From assembly GCA_037176705.1 (NCBI GenBank), contig CM073898.1, forward strand, positions 41,008,988 to 41,072,987: 64,000 nt of DNA, written 5' to 3'. The DNA comes from Molossus alvarezi. Lineage: Eukaryota > Chordata > Mammalia > Chiroptera > Molossidae. Both the position numbers and the translations under genes were made by a program. Shown piece after piece: positions 24,101-37,231 of the stretch (its first letter is position 1; each line of letters starts with the position of its first letter). The notes beneath the pieces were generated by a model, which worked only from the letters and a program-made list of their open reading frames with translations, was not told where the DNA came from and ran no database searches.

Positions 24101-24639
24101 AGCTCACCTCTGTTGCCACTTAGTAAACGAATTCTCAGCTCTTGAGAGCTTTTGGCTTCCTGGTGAAATATGGGTAGACTTTTGCTTCTGAAGCATTTTA
24201 GGGTTTTTCTTTAGATACAGAAGAAGAAGAATAAATAGTAGGAGTTATGATCCTTCTTTTAAGACATAGGAATATCTGTGTTTATAAAATAAATGAAAAG
24301 TAAAATTCCAAAGCTCTGAATGGGAGAATTCACTAGAAATGAGCCATTTGGATGATGACAGTTTGTCCACCATTCACCCTTACCAGTGTCACAAAAGTGC
24401 TTATGGATGTTTATACCGTTTATGTGCTTGGTTTTGTAATTCGTGCTCCTTCAGAGTGTTTGTCCTTTATAACCTCATTATGTGGACTGAGTATACTTTA
24501 TAGTAGTCTAAGTGTAAGAGTATTTTAAGAGAAAAGACAGAAAACTTCGCAATTATACAAGACAATTGTTGAAGATTTCCATTGTTTCTTTTAAAACGAT
24601 AACCTTCAATTAGTCAGATAGACTTTTCTTTTCTAACAT

Positions 24640-25737
24640 CTCCAGTGAAGTAATACTTGAGGAAAAAGATGCCGTGGAAAGACATCCATCGAAGGCCAGG
24701 AACATCTACAGATGCAATGTGATCCTAAGCAACGAAGCATGTGGCCCTTCATTGGCATTATATGATAACAGGAGGATCTTCTGGCAGAAGAGCTGACTTT
24801 TGCTGCGTTCTGCATGCTGCCCCTCCAAACCCATCTTTGATTGGCACCTATGCCCTATTGAAACTGGCATCACACCTTCTCAATGGGCACAGTGCCAGGC
24901 TAGCAGATGGGTATGGGCAAAAGCCTGCCAGAAACCCAGTATGTGCATCAAGTTTAAGTATCAGGGGCCCAAACTTCCATCCAGGGATATATAAACTGCA
25001 GTCTGTTGAGAGCTTTTTGTGCTTAAGGTTAAAGGACATGCCATTTCTGCTCTAGCTTAGAGGTTGATTAATTTTGAAAGTCAAACAGGAGCTCCTGTGG
25101 CTGTGTCAGGCAAAAATTCTATCTTTGGTGAATGAGAATTACTACTTCATGTAGGGAAGAGAAAGTATTGTAATGAAGTTTCCAATGAGAGTTCCTCTCC
25201 TGCAAGTGCCTCCAGCACTTAAGCAGCATGCATTCAGTGGAGATGAATATTTCTCTTCTCCAGCAGAGCCAGGTGCAATCAATGCCAGATCTTCAACCTG
25301 CTGCAGTAAAGAACCCTAAATTTAGAAAGGGCAGGCAAAGTTTGGAAGAACTCCTTGGTGGTAGTTTTCACCATGAACTGATGGGGCTTCACAAAAGTGT
25401 ATAAAGGAGATGAAGGAAAAACTTCAGATAAAAACGCTTCAGAATACTCCAGCCTAAAACAGAAAAGGTCTTTAACAAACCAAAGGAAAAGTTCTCCTCA
25501 ATACAGAAATTCTGAATTTTATGTCAATAAAAACTTAGTTTACCAAAATGTTAGAACCAACTTAATGCATAAGTAACAGAGCGTCCTATGCTAACATTTA
25601 TTTCATTGCATGTCTATCATGTACATAAACTTCACTTCACTTCTTGAATAATGGATTTTGCATAAAATCGAGTTCTAAATATCATATTCCTTATGATCGT
25701 CTCACACCAACTACAGAACTAGTCAAAAAAAAAAAAG
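24640..25737 (+). pseudogene. Candidate processed pseudogene, parent unknown
   Basis: A 1.1 kb block, less AT-rich than its surroundings, with coding-like stretches in all three forward frames that seem to pass into each other by frameshift. Examples are about 46 codons ending in a stop near 24797, a 104-codon frame at 24741-25055, and then two overlapping frames around 25170-25420. The block contains AATAAA near 25528 and ends with a 12-A run at 25725-25736. This is the layout of a decayed mRNA retrocopy, but I cannot name the parent gene and found no clear target-site duplication. It could equally be an unclassified repeat or chance. Confidence 0.3.
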
Positions 25738-28229
25738 AGGACATCATTCCTTGTGATCACTTTAATCATATCCCCTAAATGCTCTTAAATTTACAGGAAT
25801 GCCTGTAAGACCAGCTGTGGCCAAGAGAGGCTTTTCCTAATCGCCTTATAGCCATTGCTTTTTCTTTTCCACTGTGTAAACTTTATCTATGGAACAGATT
25901 CCACGAGACCGTTGTGAATACTTCAACGTATTCAAAACATATAACTGCCACAAATTAAACTACTAAAACTAAAGCTGGTGCATCGTAACTGCCAAGTGAA
26001 ACTGGCACGTCCCTCTGTCAGACTGCGGGAGAGTGTGCCATACAGGCCTCAGAAAACACAATTCATCCAGAAGCACTCTTGTCACTTGCTCTGATATTAA
26101 ACCAGAGAAAGTGACATTAATTAAAGAAGTGACATGAGCCAACAAAGGCAATGAAATTCTCAGCTTTGGCTCATGTGCAGACCTTAATCCAACTTGCTCT
26201 GCTTAGGTATTGTGGCCATTTCTGGATAGTCGTGTGGCTACTCCCCCCTAACCTTGTCTTTCCATGCTGAAACATTTTCAAGCAACTGAAATTTCATGGC
26301 CAGGGTTGGACTAGCCAGTTGGTACACTGGTAGATATTGCAGGGTTTCCCAAAATGATAGTGTGATGGCATGTGGTGCATTTACTGCACTTGGTACTGCA
26401 GGAGATGAACAACCAGAGTTGGAGGAGAGCTGATCTAACAAAAAAGGCGACCAGCAGCCAAACGGAGCGGGTCCCTAGGTTTGGGAGACAGGGAGTGAGG
26501 GTAGTCTGCTGCTAGGATCCATTGTGAAGACAGATGGCTGCTGGGCCTTAGGGAGATTCTAACGTGTGAAAGAGGCTAGCAGGGGAGTCTCCACAGCGTG
26601 TCCTCTTTGTTCCCGTGGTGTGCTGTCTCTCCGTGCTCATCTTGTTTCATGATTAGCTGTATACTGTCTTACTCAACCCCAACCACCATTAGATTATAAA
26701 CTCCTTGTGGGCATTCTCAGGGTGCTTAAACAAGGCCTTACATGTCATCTTTTTCTAAAAATGATTGGGTTCATTAACTCTAGAACTGGTTTGTTCTGGA
26801 ACTAGTTTTCCCAGCAATTGAGATGAAATGTGCTCTAACATGTGGTGTGGGACTAAGCACTGTACCTTTAGATTTAGAGACATTATTTTAAGAATTGGGG
26901 AGGTTGAGGGGAGAGAAATATCTTGTTTATTTTTTTTTCAAGCATATTTTGAAAATACAAAACACCAAGTACTTCATAGATTATAGGATTTATTGGGAAA
27001 AGTCTACTTTGCTCATACATAGTGTAGGGAGAATTAAAAAACGGATATCGTATTAAGACTAAACAGTTTTGTGGTATAGATTAAAATGGTTCCACTGAGT
27101 AGCACTTCTTTGAAGTAGAGCTAATAGCAAGTATGAACTTGTGTGGAGGAAAGAGATCATGTTTTTTGTTAAATGGATTGACTCGTAGGCATGTAACATG
27201 CATAAGAAATCCACTTTTCACAGAATGTAAACACAACTTTAATGGGAAATAAATTATTGGAATTTCTTTTAAGTGAATGGCAGGTTTGATTAAGAGTTTT
27301 GTACACAGTCAGAAGCTTTTGTTATGGTTGCTGGGCATGAGTATTTCATAGTGGAGATCAGGAATTTTTATCTGTGTAATTAGTCATGAGGTTTAATGTA
27401 CATTTTTCATATCAGGCAGACAATTGCTTCAAAGAGACAGCAGTGCTGCAAAGGAGCAAGAAAAGGAGGCCAAAGTTGACACACACTGAGGCAAAACAGT
27501 GTAGAAAAAATCAACACGTTTTGCAAAATCAATCATTGAAAATGTGTCAGTGTTCAGGAGACTCTTTAATTTGCAATCCAAGTGAAAAAGAGTATTTAAA
27601 TATGAGAGGCAGTATTATTGAACCCAGCATGCCTGCTACCACTTGTTTGACTAGCTCAGAATAGAACACTGAGAGGCAAGGGCTTAAAGTTAAATGAACA
27701 TTTATACATTTTAAAATCAAATGAAAGATTCAGAGTATATTCATGAATTAAAAAAAATTTTTTTTTTCAGAACCCTAAATTTAATCAGCTGGAATTACTT
27801 TCAAAGTGTCATCCTATTTAACTTTTGGGAATGATGAATTTGCCTTTTAATAGGGATGCTGTATTTTATCATGAAGATGGAACAAACTGTCTTTTGTTAA
27901 TTATTCCCCTGAGACACTGGCCATTTTTCTCTCCTATGCTTAGTGTGGGGTAAAGGCAGCTCCACAAATTTGTTTCGAGCAAGAGCAGTCGGGAGCGACA
28001 TGTCTGCAAGAGGCTCATGGAGAGTGTCGCCTCCATTGTAGGTGTTCTGAGTGCCACCTGATGAAGTTCTTACAGGTGATGCTACCAAAGTTTCACTGAG
28101 GCGGCCATGAGCATAGAACATAGAAAAGTGAAAAGGAAAGAGAGACTCTTTGGTAGAGAGTAGCCGACGAGTCATATGTGTCTGTGGTATGTGATACCTA
28201 CTAGGGACAGTGCTTGTTGTTTGTTTTTT

Positions 28230-28445
28230 AGGAAATTATCATCACCTGCTACTAAAATCTTTTACTAGTGTGTGCCAAGCTCTGTGTTAAATGCTTTCCA
28301 TGCATCATTTCCTCGAATGCTCCAAACAACTTAATATGAAAGATATTGAGGCCTTGGGAGGTTAAGTAACCTGCCTCCATGCCACAGTGTAGTAATTGTC
28401 TCCACCTACATTTGAACTCAGATTTCTTTGCTCTACAGATTGATG
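28230..28445 (-). mobile_element. MIR SINE, antisense
   Basis: Plus-strand text shows the MIR complement in order: 'tgtgccaagctctgtgttaa', 'atgctttccatgcatcattt', 'aggttaagtaacctgcctcc', 'tttgaactcagatttcttt'. Diverged, as expected for MIR. Confidence 0.75.
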
Positions 28446-30599
28446 TCCTTTGTCAAGAACACTTTGAATTAATTCTAGCCAGAGAAAATAGTGGCAAATG
28501 ACATTCTTATGACATCCTCATTTCTAAAATAACTGTTAAATATCTAATTGATAGTATTGGCAGCTAATTGAAGAAATCTGTTAGTGATGATGCTAATGGT
28601 GTCATTTTTATTCAGACTGACAACTCGAGGTGTGGAGCATCAGTGACATGTTTTTAATAGTATTATGTTCATGAAATCTGTGAAAGGACATCTGATATTT
28701 ATAGTAAGTCCAATGATAAGAACTGGAAAAATACATTAAAAATGTACGATACTTAGGTCAAACAATATTTTTATGAAAAGTGAGGATAGGAAACCAATAG
28801 TACATACAAACTGATGAGATAATTTGGTGGATTTTTCTGCTTTTTCAAAAATGGATGAATTTGTCTAGTTTATAGTGATTTTGTGTATTTGTTTTGAGTC
28901 TAATAAGCAACAGGAAGATTGAAAAATTCCTCTTTAAATCCCTGTGATACAGTTTTCATAAGCACTTATAAAAGTAGACACTTACAAATGTTGAATTATT
29001 CTTTACCATATTTTTTATTTGATAATAATTTAAAGATACACCATTTAGAAATCTCAGTCTTTCAAAAAGTAAAACAGAAATACTTGGATAAGGGGAATCT
29101 TGATAAAACATTTTCTTGTAGAATTTGTTCAGATATCAAAATATTTTATTTATAATAGAAGTATAGTTTTTGAAAATTATTCAGATATTATATAACAGTA
29201 GTGATCTGTTATATACCTATACTTGATTTTATGAAAAATATGTAACATTTTATGTAGAGGCAAATTTTGAAGTATTTTTAATGGAGAAGAGATATTTATT
29301 AGCTCATGCAATGCTAATTTTTATGCTGGAATATTTTTTTCTTTGGTGTACATAGCAAAGAAAAGAATGAATAAAATATATTACATTAGAATATACGTTT
29401 TTGAGCACTTATGTTGATATGGTGTTATAGTATCAATTTCTGGAGAACGTGAAGAAAAGCTATTCATTATACTTGATCTTTTTTCTATTAAAATCATGTG
29501 TAAAGGGGGGATATCTGTAATACTTTCAACAATAAAGATAAATTTTAAAGAAAGATTATGTGTTACAAGTCTAACATAGACCTCCAGTGTCAAATGTGAG
29601 GATTAAAGTTGAGATGGAGTATTACTTATGGAAACCTTCTGTCTTATAAATCATTAGGATAGTAGAAGGACAAGTAGTAAGACCAACTAAAAAAAATCTC
29701 ACACAAAAATTTCAAGAAAAGTGAGAAGAAAGCAAAACAAAGTTGTGTATCTAGTGGACAAATGTGTGATACCAAAAGGAAGAAAAAAATATATAGACTT
29801 CAATGTTTTCAAAATTTCTGCTCCAGCAGAAATTGGAGAACAGGTATGAATGTTCTGAAATTACCTAATTTAAAGTAAATTGTATTCATTATGGAATCTT
29901 TGTAAAAATAAGAGATTTTTAGTGGGGTAAGAACTTTTAGTTCCTCTGACTCTAAAAACCTGTGAGATCCTGAAAGATGATGAGAGATACAGAAGCGTGG
30001 AAGCAGATTTTAAGGAGACAGTTGACTCAGCTGAGCAAAAGATTAGTTGTACTATTTATTAATGAACAAGCAAAGCAAATCTAAGTCACAGAAAAATGAC
30101 ATAAAGAGATCAGCAGGTAGGAAAAATAATGGTTCTATTATCTGTTTACGTGGTACATATATCTTTGGATAATAATAGCACATGAAAAGGTAAAGACCTG
30201 CAAAATGAAGACCATAATGAAAGATGTAAGAAAGCTTTCCATATTTGAAACCTAACTTCAACATGAGTATTACACAGTGTTTCAAAAAGTGAGGGTAGAG
30301 CCAACTTTCTTATGTAGTGGGTTTTTAAATTAAAAATACCGAATTTACTATATCACTTCAGAAAGGGAGGTCAAGAACTACTTCAGCCTTTAACTCTAGA
30401 CTGAAAAATAGAAGAAGTTCATGATAACTGAGAGAAATATGGCTATTATTCCAGTATACTATCTGGCCAAATTGAATGTTTCTTAAGGCATAGAAGGAAA
30501 CATTTGAGGTCTTAGGAAATTTAAAATGATTTCATAACAGATTACCCCAAAGATAAAGTAGACTTTAAAGTATATAATTGAAGGAGACTCGTAAGAGAG

Positions 30600-31530
30600 A
30601 ATGAATTAATCTTTGGATGAATCTCGTTTGTCACTAGTCTTCCTGGATCTGGGTATCTGTTTCTTTCCCCAAGTAGGAAAGATTTTAGCCATTATTTCTT
30701 TGAATAAACTGCCTTTTATCTCACTTTTCTCTTTCTGGGACCTTTATAATGTGTATATTGGTCTGCTTGATGGTGTTTCATAAATCCTTTAAGCTGTATT
30801 CATTCCTTCCTTTTTTTTTTTCATTTTGTTGTTCTGTGTGAATTTCACTGCCTTGTCTTTGAGTTCATGGATCTTTCCTCTCATTTGAGTTAGTCTGCTG
30901 TTGAAACTCTATTAAATTTTTCAGTTCAATTATTCTTTGCTCTATAATTTCTGTTTGATAATTTGTAATATTTTTTTATCTCTTCATCGAAATCTCACTT
31001 TGTTTATGCATTGCTCTCCTGACCTCGTTGATTTTCCTTATAAATCATTGATTTGAACTATCAGGTAAATCACATCTATTTTTCATAAGCATCTGTTTCT
31101 GGAAATTTATCTTTTTTTGTGTGTTTGAAACATATTTTATTTTTTTCATTTTTCTTGACTTTCTTTGTTGGTTTTTGCACATTATATAAAATAGCCACTT
31201 CTCCCAGTCTTCACAGTGGTCTCATGTAGCAAATGAACCTCCTTACTTAACTCCGGCCTAAACTCTCAGTTGTCTGTCAAACTTCTGTGATTGTTTAAGC
31301 TGCCTTCTTTGTTCATAGTAGAACTAGTAGTTGAAGGTGTGCCAAGACCTGCCAGTATTGCTGAGGAGAGGGTCACAGTCAGTATCCCTTATTATAGGTG
31401 TATTTTTTTATTCATCTGATCTGTAGGACTTGATCAGCTAGTTTCTGAGTCTCTTCAGAGGGAATTGTGTGGCTAGAGGAGAGCTCAGGACCCTCTATGT
31501 CAGCATCCTGGCTGCTCTGCAGTTTTGTTA
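30600..31530 (-). mobile_element. L1/HAL1-like 5' region, antisense
   Basis: T-rich blocks such as 'gccattatttctttgaataa', 'gggacctttataatgtgtat', 'tctgcttgatggtgtttcat' and 'gttagtctgctgttgaaact' match the complement of the 5' part of old mammalian LINE-1 or HAL1 as I recall it. Borders are approximate and no open frame is preserved. Confidence 0.55.
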
Positions 31531-31858
31531 AAATAAAAATTTTGATGCTATAAATTTACAGTTTGTATTTTTTTAATGCATTAAGTTCTTCATCAAATAC
31601 ATAATGAATGCCTACTGATCTCTATTCTTGGTGCTTGAGACACATCTAAATAAAACAAAATATTTTTGCCTTTGTGAAGTTTACATTCTGTCAGAAAAAC
31701 GAAGGAATAAATATGCACATTAACTGCATCCTAACTAGTTTCAATGTGATATTTTTGATATTATTTAGTCTTGTGTATTTTTTAATTTTCATGGTGATTT
31801 CTTCTTTCTAGGGACCAGGCATTGTGTTCACAGAATGTGTCTTTAATAATCGTCACTG

Positions 31859-32065
31859 TTGCCAGGCAGGTGTGACTCAGTGTATTGAGCGTTGTCTCAT
31901 GGACTGAGAGGTCCCCGTTCAATTCCCGGTCAGGGCATGTGCCCAGGTTGTGGGCTCGATTCCCAGTAGGGGGTGTGCAGGGGGCCGCTGATCCATGTTT
32001 CTCTCTCACATTGATGTTTCAATCTTTCTCTCCCTTCCTCTCTAAAAAAATCAATAAAAACGTAT
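31859..32065 (+). mobile_element. Full-length Ves SINE (tail type 'aatcaataaaaacgtattta')
   Basis: Head 'gccaggcaggtgtgactcag', B-box-like gttcaattcc, 'ggtcagggcatgtgcccagg', a second 'gctcgattcccagtaggggg', CT-rich block, and a tail with AATAAA. Of the copies in this window this one is among the best preserved and is a good reference for this tail type. The target-site duplication is weak (tttaata). Confidence 0.92.
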
Positions 32066-32171
32066 TTAATACTACTCTTTAATATTTGGTAAAACTTTCT
32101 GGGTACAAATATGGGCAGTTGAAAACAATGTTTTATGTAAGTTGGAAAAGAATGTATGTTCTTTAATTGTT

Positions 32172-32376
32172 TTTTTTTTTTTAAATGTTATCATTGATTT
32201 CATAGAGGGAGAGAGAGATAGAAACATTGATGATGAAACATTAATTGGCTCCCTCCTACACGCCCCCTACTGTGGATCAAGCCCACAACCTGGGCATGTG
32301 CCCTGACTGGGAAGCGAACCAGGGACCTACTGGTGCATAGGTCAGTGCTCAGCCCATGAGCTACACTGGCCACGGT
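32172..32376 (-). mobile_element. Ves SINE, antisense
   Basis: Minus-strand copy with head 'accgtggccagtgtagctca' and a T run at the left edge (its A tail). The body includes 'cacaacctgggcatgtgccc'. It lies only about 100 bp after the oppositely oriented copy at 31859-32065, so the pair can form an inverted-repeat hairpin in the pre-mRNA. Confidence 0.92.
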
Positions 32377-32419
32377 GTTGTGTTTTATGTAGTCTTTAGT
32401 TAAAAACTGTTAATTGGGT

Positions 32420-32850
32420 TTCAATTTTCTTGTCTGCTTGCCTATATATTATGGAATTGCATTACAATCTTCCACAAATTTTGTCTCTATAAATTTTTTC
32501 TTGTAATTCTGCTGGGTTTTGATTTATGTATTATGAAGGCACATTATTAGATGCATTCAGTTTTATATTATTGTTTTTCTGTTGTATCATTCTTTTTATG
32601 ATTCAGGTGGACTAACCTAATTCTTATTTCTTGAGACTTATGTAACTTTGAAAATATATACTCCAGCCTTCTTTTAGTTAGTTTTAGCTTATTTGATTTT
32701 CTATCTTTTATTTTGTTTTTCTGAAATACTAGGCTTAGTTGTGTCTCATAAATGATATGTATTTATTTATTTTTTAAGAATGTTGGTTTTCTTAACTGGT
32801 GAACTTAATCTACTCAAATTTATTTTGATTACAGTCATATTTTTCAACTC
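32420..32850 (-). mobile_element. Probable old L1 fragment, antisense
   Basis: 'tttgatttatgtattatgaa' followed by 'ggcacattattagatgcatt' and a T-rich continuation resembles the complement of part of L1 ORF2. Heavily decayed; borders uncertain. Confidence 0.45.
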
Positions 32851-34959
32851 TAAGTAGTCACTGATTATAAGATACATCATTATTTTAGGTATGTATTTTG
32901 AGTCTCCATTAGTTGTTTAAAAGTTCATAATTATCTTTCTCTTGAATCATTTATTCTGTAGTTATGTAAGACCTGCTTTATATCTAATACCTAATATTGC
33001 TCATTAAACTATGCCACAGTACCTTAAAAATACTCTTACAAATGGAACTCATAGAATACTCAGTTGTTGCAGTCATATCTTAATGAATATTTTTTTCACT
33101 AATGTAAAATTTATGTACCACTCCCGTGTTTGGACTGGTTAATTAATTAAATTTTGTAATTATATAAATCATTGTAAATGACAGTTAAACTTAACATGTA
33201 ATACTACCATCCATGTATGTGACTCAGTTGAAGTGAAAACGCACAGACATCTGGGCGGAGTTTGTACCTGCATCGGCAGTGACAACTGTCGTAACTGCTA
33301 TGTGGTCAAGAGCAACTATAAGACGTCTTCATTATAAGATGCATTCACATTTTAGAGAGATTAAAATATGAAAAAAAAATGTGTGGCTAAAAATGGATAT
33401 ACGCCGGTATCTGTATGGAAAGTCTAAGTTTCTTGAGGTTTGTGCTTTTGTTTTCTCTTCTATTTTTAACTATGGATCATTAACTTATCTGTAGCCATGG
33501 GTTATCTCTGGTAATCTTTTATGTCCAGTGTGTCCCTTGAAGGAGATTTGTGTTTAGCTTCTGCCAGGTGCTATGACTTATCATTGGTTTTAAGTTTCTG
33601 TACCACACTGTGGTGTAAATTTTAGCCCAAATTCGGCTTTGGGATAATTATCAGGAGACACTCTACTTTTCCTGATACTTAGGGTGTAGGCCAGGATAAG
33701 TTTTTGGTTTTTTAAAACTTCTTACTGTGTTTGGTGGTGGTGGATTCATTCATATTCTCTTTCTTATTCTTTCTTTCCTTTCCTCCCTTCCTCTCCTTTT
33801 CCCCCTCCCCATCACCCTGTCCTTTTAATGTCCCACAATACTGAAGATGTAGCTTAGCACTTTGAAAATTCTGACTTGATGTGTCCATTTTAACTTCAGA
33901 TTTCTGCCTTCTGCTGGCCCATGGACTTGTCCTTCTCCCAGGAGGTCTTTAACACTCATGATCTTGGTTGTCCTGCCCGGGCAGCCTCCTTCTGGTCTGC
34001 AGGATGGCCTGGAGCATCAGTGCTCATGCACGTCTCTCACTGGGCTTTAGATTTCTCTTTGTCTTGCTTCCTTACTTTTTTTTCTTTTTTCTTTTGGCAG
34101 ATGACCTCTGCATTTACATAGAGGAAGGTATTTGGTTTATCTAGTGTGCTAGTCTATTGACATTCTTTACCAGACACCATCATATTTTAATTTTTCCAGT
34201 TGCCTTCTGTGTGTCTTTGTTTGCCTATGTTAGAAACACAAATGGGGATTTTAATTCTTGGAACTGGTAAGTACATGCTTTTCTGTCTTCAGATGTGGAC
34301 AGACCTGAAGCAGTGTCACTAGGGTTCTACCTCTCTTTCTGCCTCAACCCTACTTTCCTCAAGGTTGGATTTGCTTTCAGACTTTATTTCCCATTTAGCT
34401 GAGGAAAGTGAGCACTACTACTTCTAGGGTTTTGGTATTTTTATAGATTATGATCTATCTTAGCATTTTAAAATCAAGTTCTAGAAGGACTTTTTTTTTT
34501 TTTTTTTTTTACCTAGTTGAGGTACTTTGCCATTTCTGAACTGGTTACTGTGATCAGTGGGCTTGTATTTTCCCATTAGCCAGGCTTGGTGATATGTCCA
34601 ACTCTGATATAAGGGAGCGTTCACTGTGACAGGAAGCCCTCCTAAGGTCCATGTGGAGAGGGAGAGGTTTGATTACTCAAAGGAAAAACCAGATGAGGTT
34701 CCCAATGAACAGAAAAGAAATGCTAGGAAGGCAAATATCATGTATGTGTACAACATATTCCTTAGCAGGTCATCAGACCTCTCGCCAGAAATTTAAATGA
34801 AGATATGAGACTACTGTACTTTCAACACTATCATTGTCGATGATTGATCATTCTTCTTATCCTCCAATAGATTAGTCAAGCTGTAACTTACCAAACTAGA
34901 TCCCTTTCCCTCCATTATTAAGTCCTATCTGTTTCTGAAGTCTCTGGAATCTGTTTATT

Positions 34960-35425
34960 TTTCTTTATATGTAACATTATTAAATCCTTATCGATCTGTC
35001 AGTACCTACTGTGGTTCCCTTCATTCTGTTCTCCACAGTGTAGTGTAGTGATCTGCTCAGAACGCAAATCTAATTATATGTTTTCTATCTTCCATATATG
35101 CCTCAAGCTTCTAAAATCCTTTCATTAGAAATTATTAACTAGATTTTCATATAGCCTTTTACTACCTCTCCACCTAGTCTTGCTCAAGCATTGCCTTTTA
35201 TCTAAATTAAATTATATATTCTTATAGTAGCATCTACCTCTCCCTTTAGCATTTGTTATAATTACAGTTTTACACTTGTATATGAATATTTGATGAATGT
35301 CTCATTTCTCCACTAGACTATAAAAGCAGATACCATGTCTGCTTTCCATGATCATTTAATTTCACTAGCTAGAATGTGGCTTTGGCTTACAGTGGAAAAT
35401 AAATATTTGTTTCATTAATTAACTG
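34960..35425 (+). mobile_element. L2 fragment
   Basis: 'ctcatttctccactagacta', 'agcagataccatgtctgc' and a 3' end reading 'aaataaatatttgtttcatt' are L2 3'-end hallmarks. The segment upstream, with 'tcctttcattagaaattatt' and pyrimidine-rich text, fits L2 less clearly. Confidence 0.6.
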
Positions 35426-36906
35426 ATTGATTACTGTAAGAGGACTCCATAGTAACTAAGACAATTTATTTGTTTAACATCCATCTCCAAGAGCTTTCTA
35501 GTCAATTGATTTTGGATTTAGGCTCTCCAATATAATCTGACTTGGAAGTTTATAGAGAACATTGTGTAGCTATCAAATGTAAATATGGGGATGTTTCAAG
35601 TATATGTCAACACATGATTATGTTATGTGAAATAATGTGACAGAAAGATTCAGATTATACAGTGGTGGGATGTACTGATTGAAATCAGCAAGGAGTAGGG
35701 CTTTGGACTGGTTGGATCTCTTTCTTCCCAATGGCAATATAATGCATTATTTATCTAGCTGAAATTCCCATTTTCCTTTTGTGCTTGTCTGCTTTTTACA
35801 TTCTGTTTGGCTTAAAGATTTGTTTGCTGCTGTGGCCACTTGCTTTTCGACCAGAAGCAGGACATTTTTTACCCAATTGTACTTCAGAAAGCAATGACCA
35901 TTTTCTAGAGTCAGTACCGTACTAAGTGGACCAGAGTTGGGGCAGGGCTGTTTCTCCCCAACCTAGGGCATTATACTAGTAAAAATAATTCACCATTGGA
36001 TGGTAGGAAAGGCTGTTCTCACCTCTTCTTCTATAGCAAAACTGGATCCCTTCTTAGGTGTATGTTTCCCCCCTTCCTTAGATATGGATAATTCACTCCT
36101 GCAGCTCCCTCAGGACTATTGCATGAGTGAAAATGAAATGATTTTATGTGAATAAAGATGAAAAGAGAAATTTAATTGATATAAGTTTAGTTTCTTTGTT
36201 ACTGTAAAGAGGTCTGGGTTCACAAATTATATGTAATATCCACAAAAATTGAAGTAATAATTTCTTCAATTGGCTAATAACATCGCTGACATCAAAATTT
36301 TGAAGAATTGTTTAAAAAATTGCGTATGTGTACCACTTTAAAGCACAAATTGTCCACTCTAATGAAGTTTTGCTATGCTATTTACATCTATCATGTGAAT
36401 TAATAGAACAGTTGATAGATTTAGGAGAAAGAAAAGGAAAAATGTTGGGAATAGTGAATAGAATTTTGATAAACACTGAAAACATACCTGAAGCATTTGA
36501 TCTTGTGCTCAGTCTAAGTGCTGATTTTCAGTTGTATTCAACACTAGTTTCACCTTTTTTCCTTTCACTTCCCTTTAAACATCATCCTGACACAATGCTC
36601 GCATATTCTAGCCTCTTGGTAAATACATATTGGTTATTTGAATGAATGAATGAATGGCTGAAGAGTGAACAGATGAATGACAAAATTCTAGACTTCACAA
36701 TCAAATAAATACATATGTCAACTCCTCTGATCATGATTTGAAAACAGGAATCTTTTAATAATTTAGATAATATAGAGGAAAATACTGATTTGATCTAAAA
36801 TTTAACAATTGAGTTTTTAGAAGTTTGATTGTGATATCCAAAATGCAAGTGGTAAATAATAAAATGAAGTAAGATAGCTTGAAATGAGCTTATATTATGA
36901 GATATA

Positions 36907-37105
36907 TATTCCTTTTTTTTTTTTAATTGAATTTAGAGAGAGGGATAGAAACATTGATGAGAGAGAAGATCAATTTTCTCACTCCTGCATGCACCCCCAC
37001 TTGGGACCAAGCCCACAACCTGGGCATGAGCCCTGACCAGGAATCGAACCAGCAACCCCTTGCTGCATGGGTCAGCGCTCAACCACTGGGCTACACTGTC
37101 CAGGC
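36907..37105 (-). mobile_element. Ves SINE, antisense
   Basis: Minus-strand head 'gcctggacagtgtagcccag', B-box complement 'aatcgaaccagcaacccctt', GA-rich segment and T run. The 8-bp duplication gagatata is at 36899-36906 and 37106-37113. Confidence 0.92.
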
Positions 37106-37231
37106 GAGATATACTTTGATGTTGGAATAATTTATAGCTAGGCTCAGAAGAAACTTTTTAAAAGACATTGTTCTTATTCTAACATGGCTTATTTTAGAAT
37201 TTTATAAAGTAGAAATTGTTCTGAACTTTCT

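Noticed and set aside
31861..31935. tRNA gene candidates in the heads of Ves SINEs (A- and B-box-like motifs)
   Set aside because: The heads derive from a tRNA but cannot form a proper cloverleaf with CCA-ready acceptor stem, and they continue into the SINE body and A tail.
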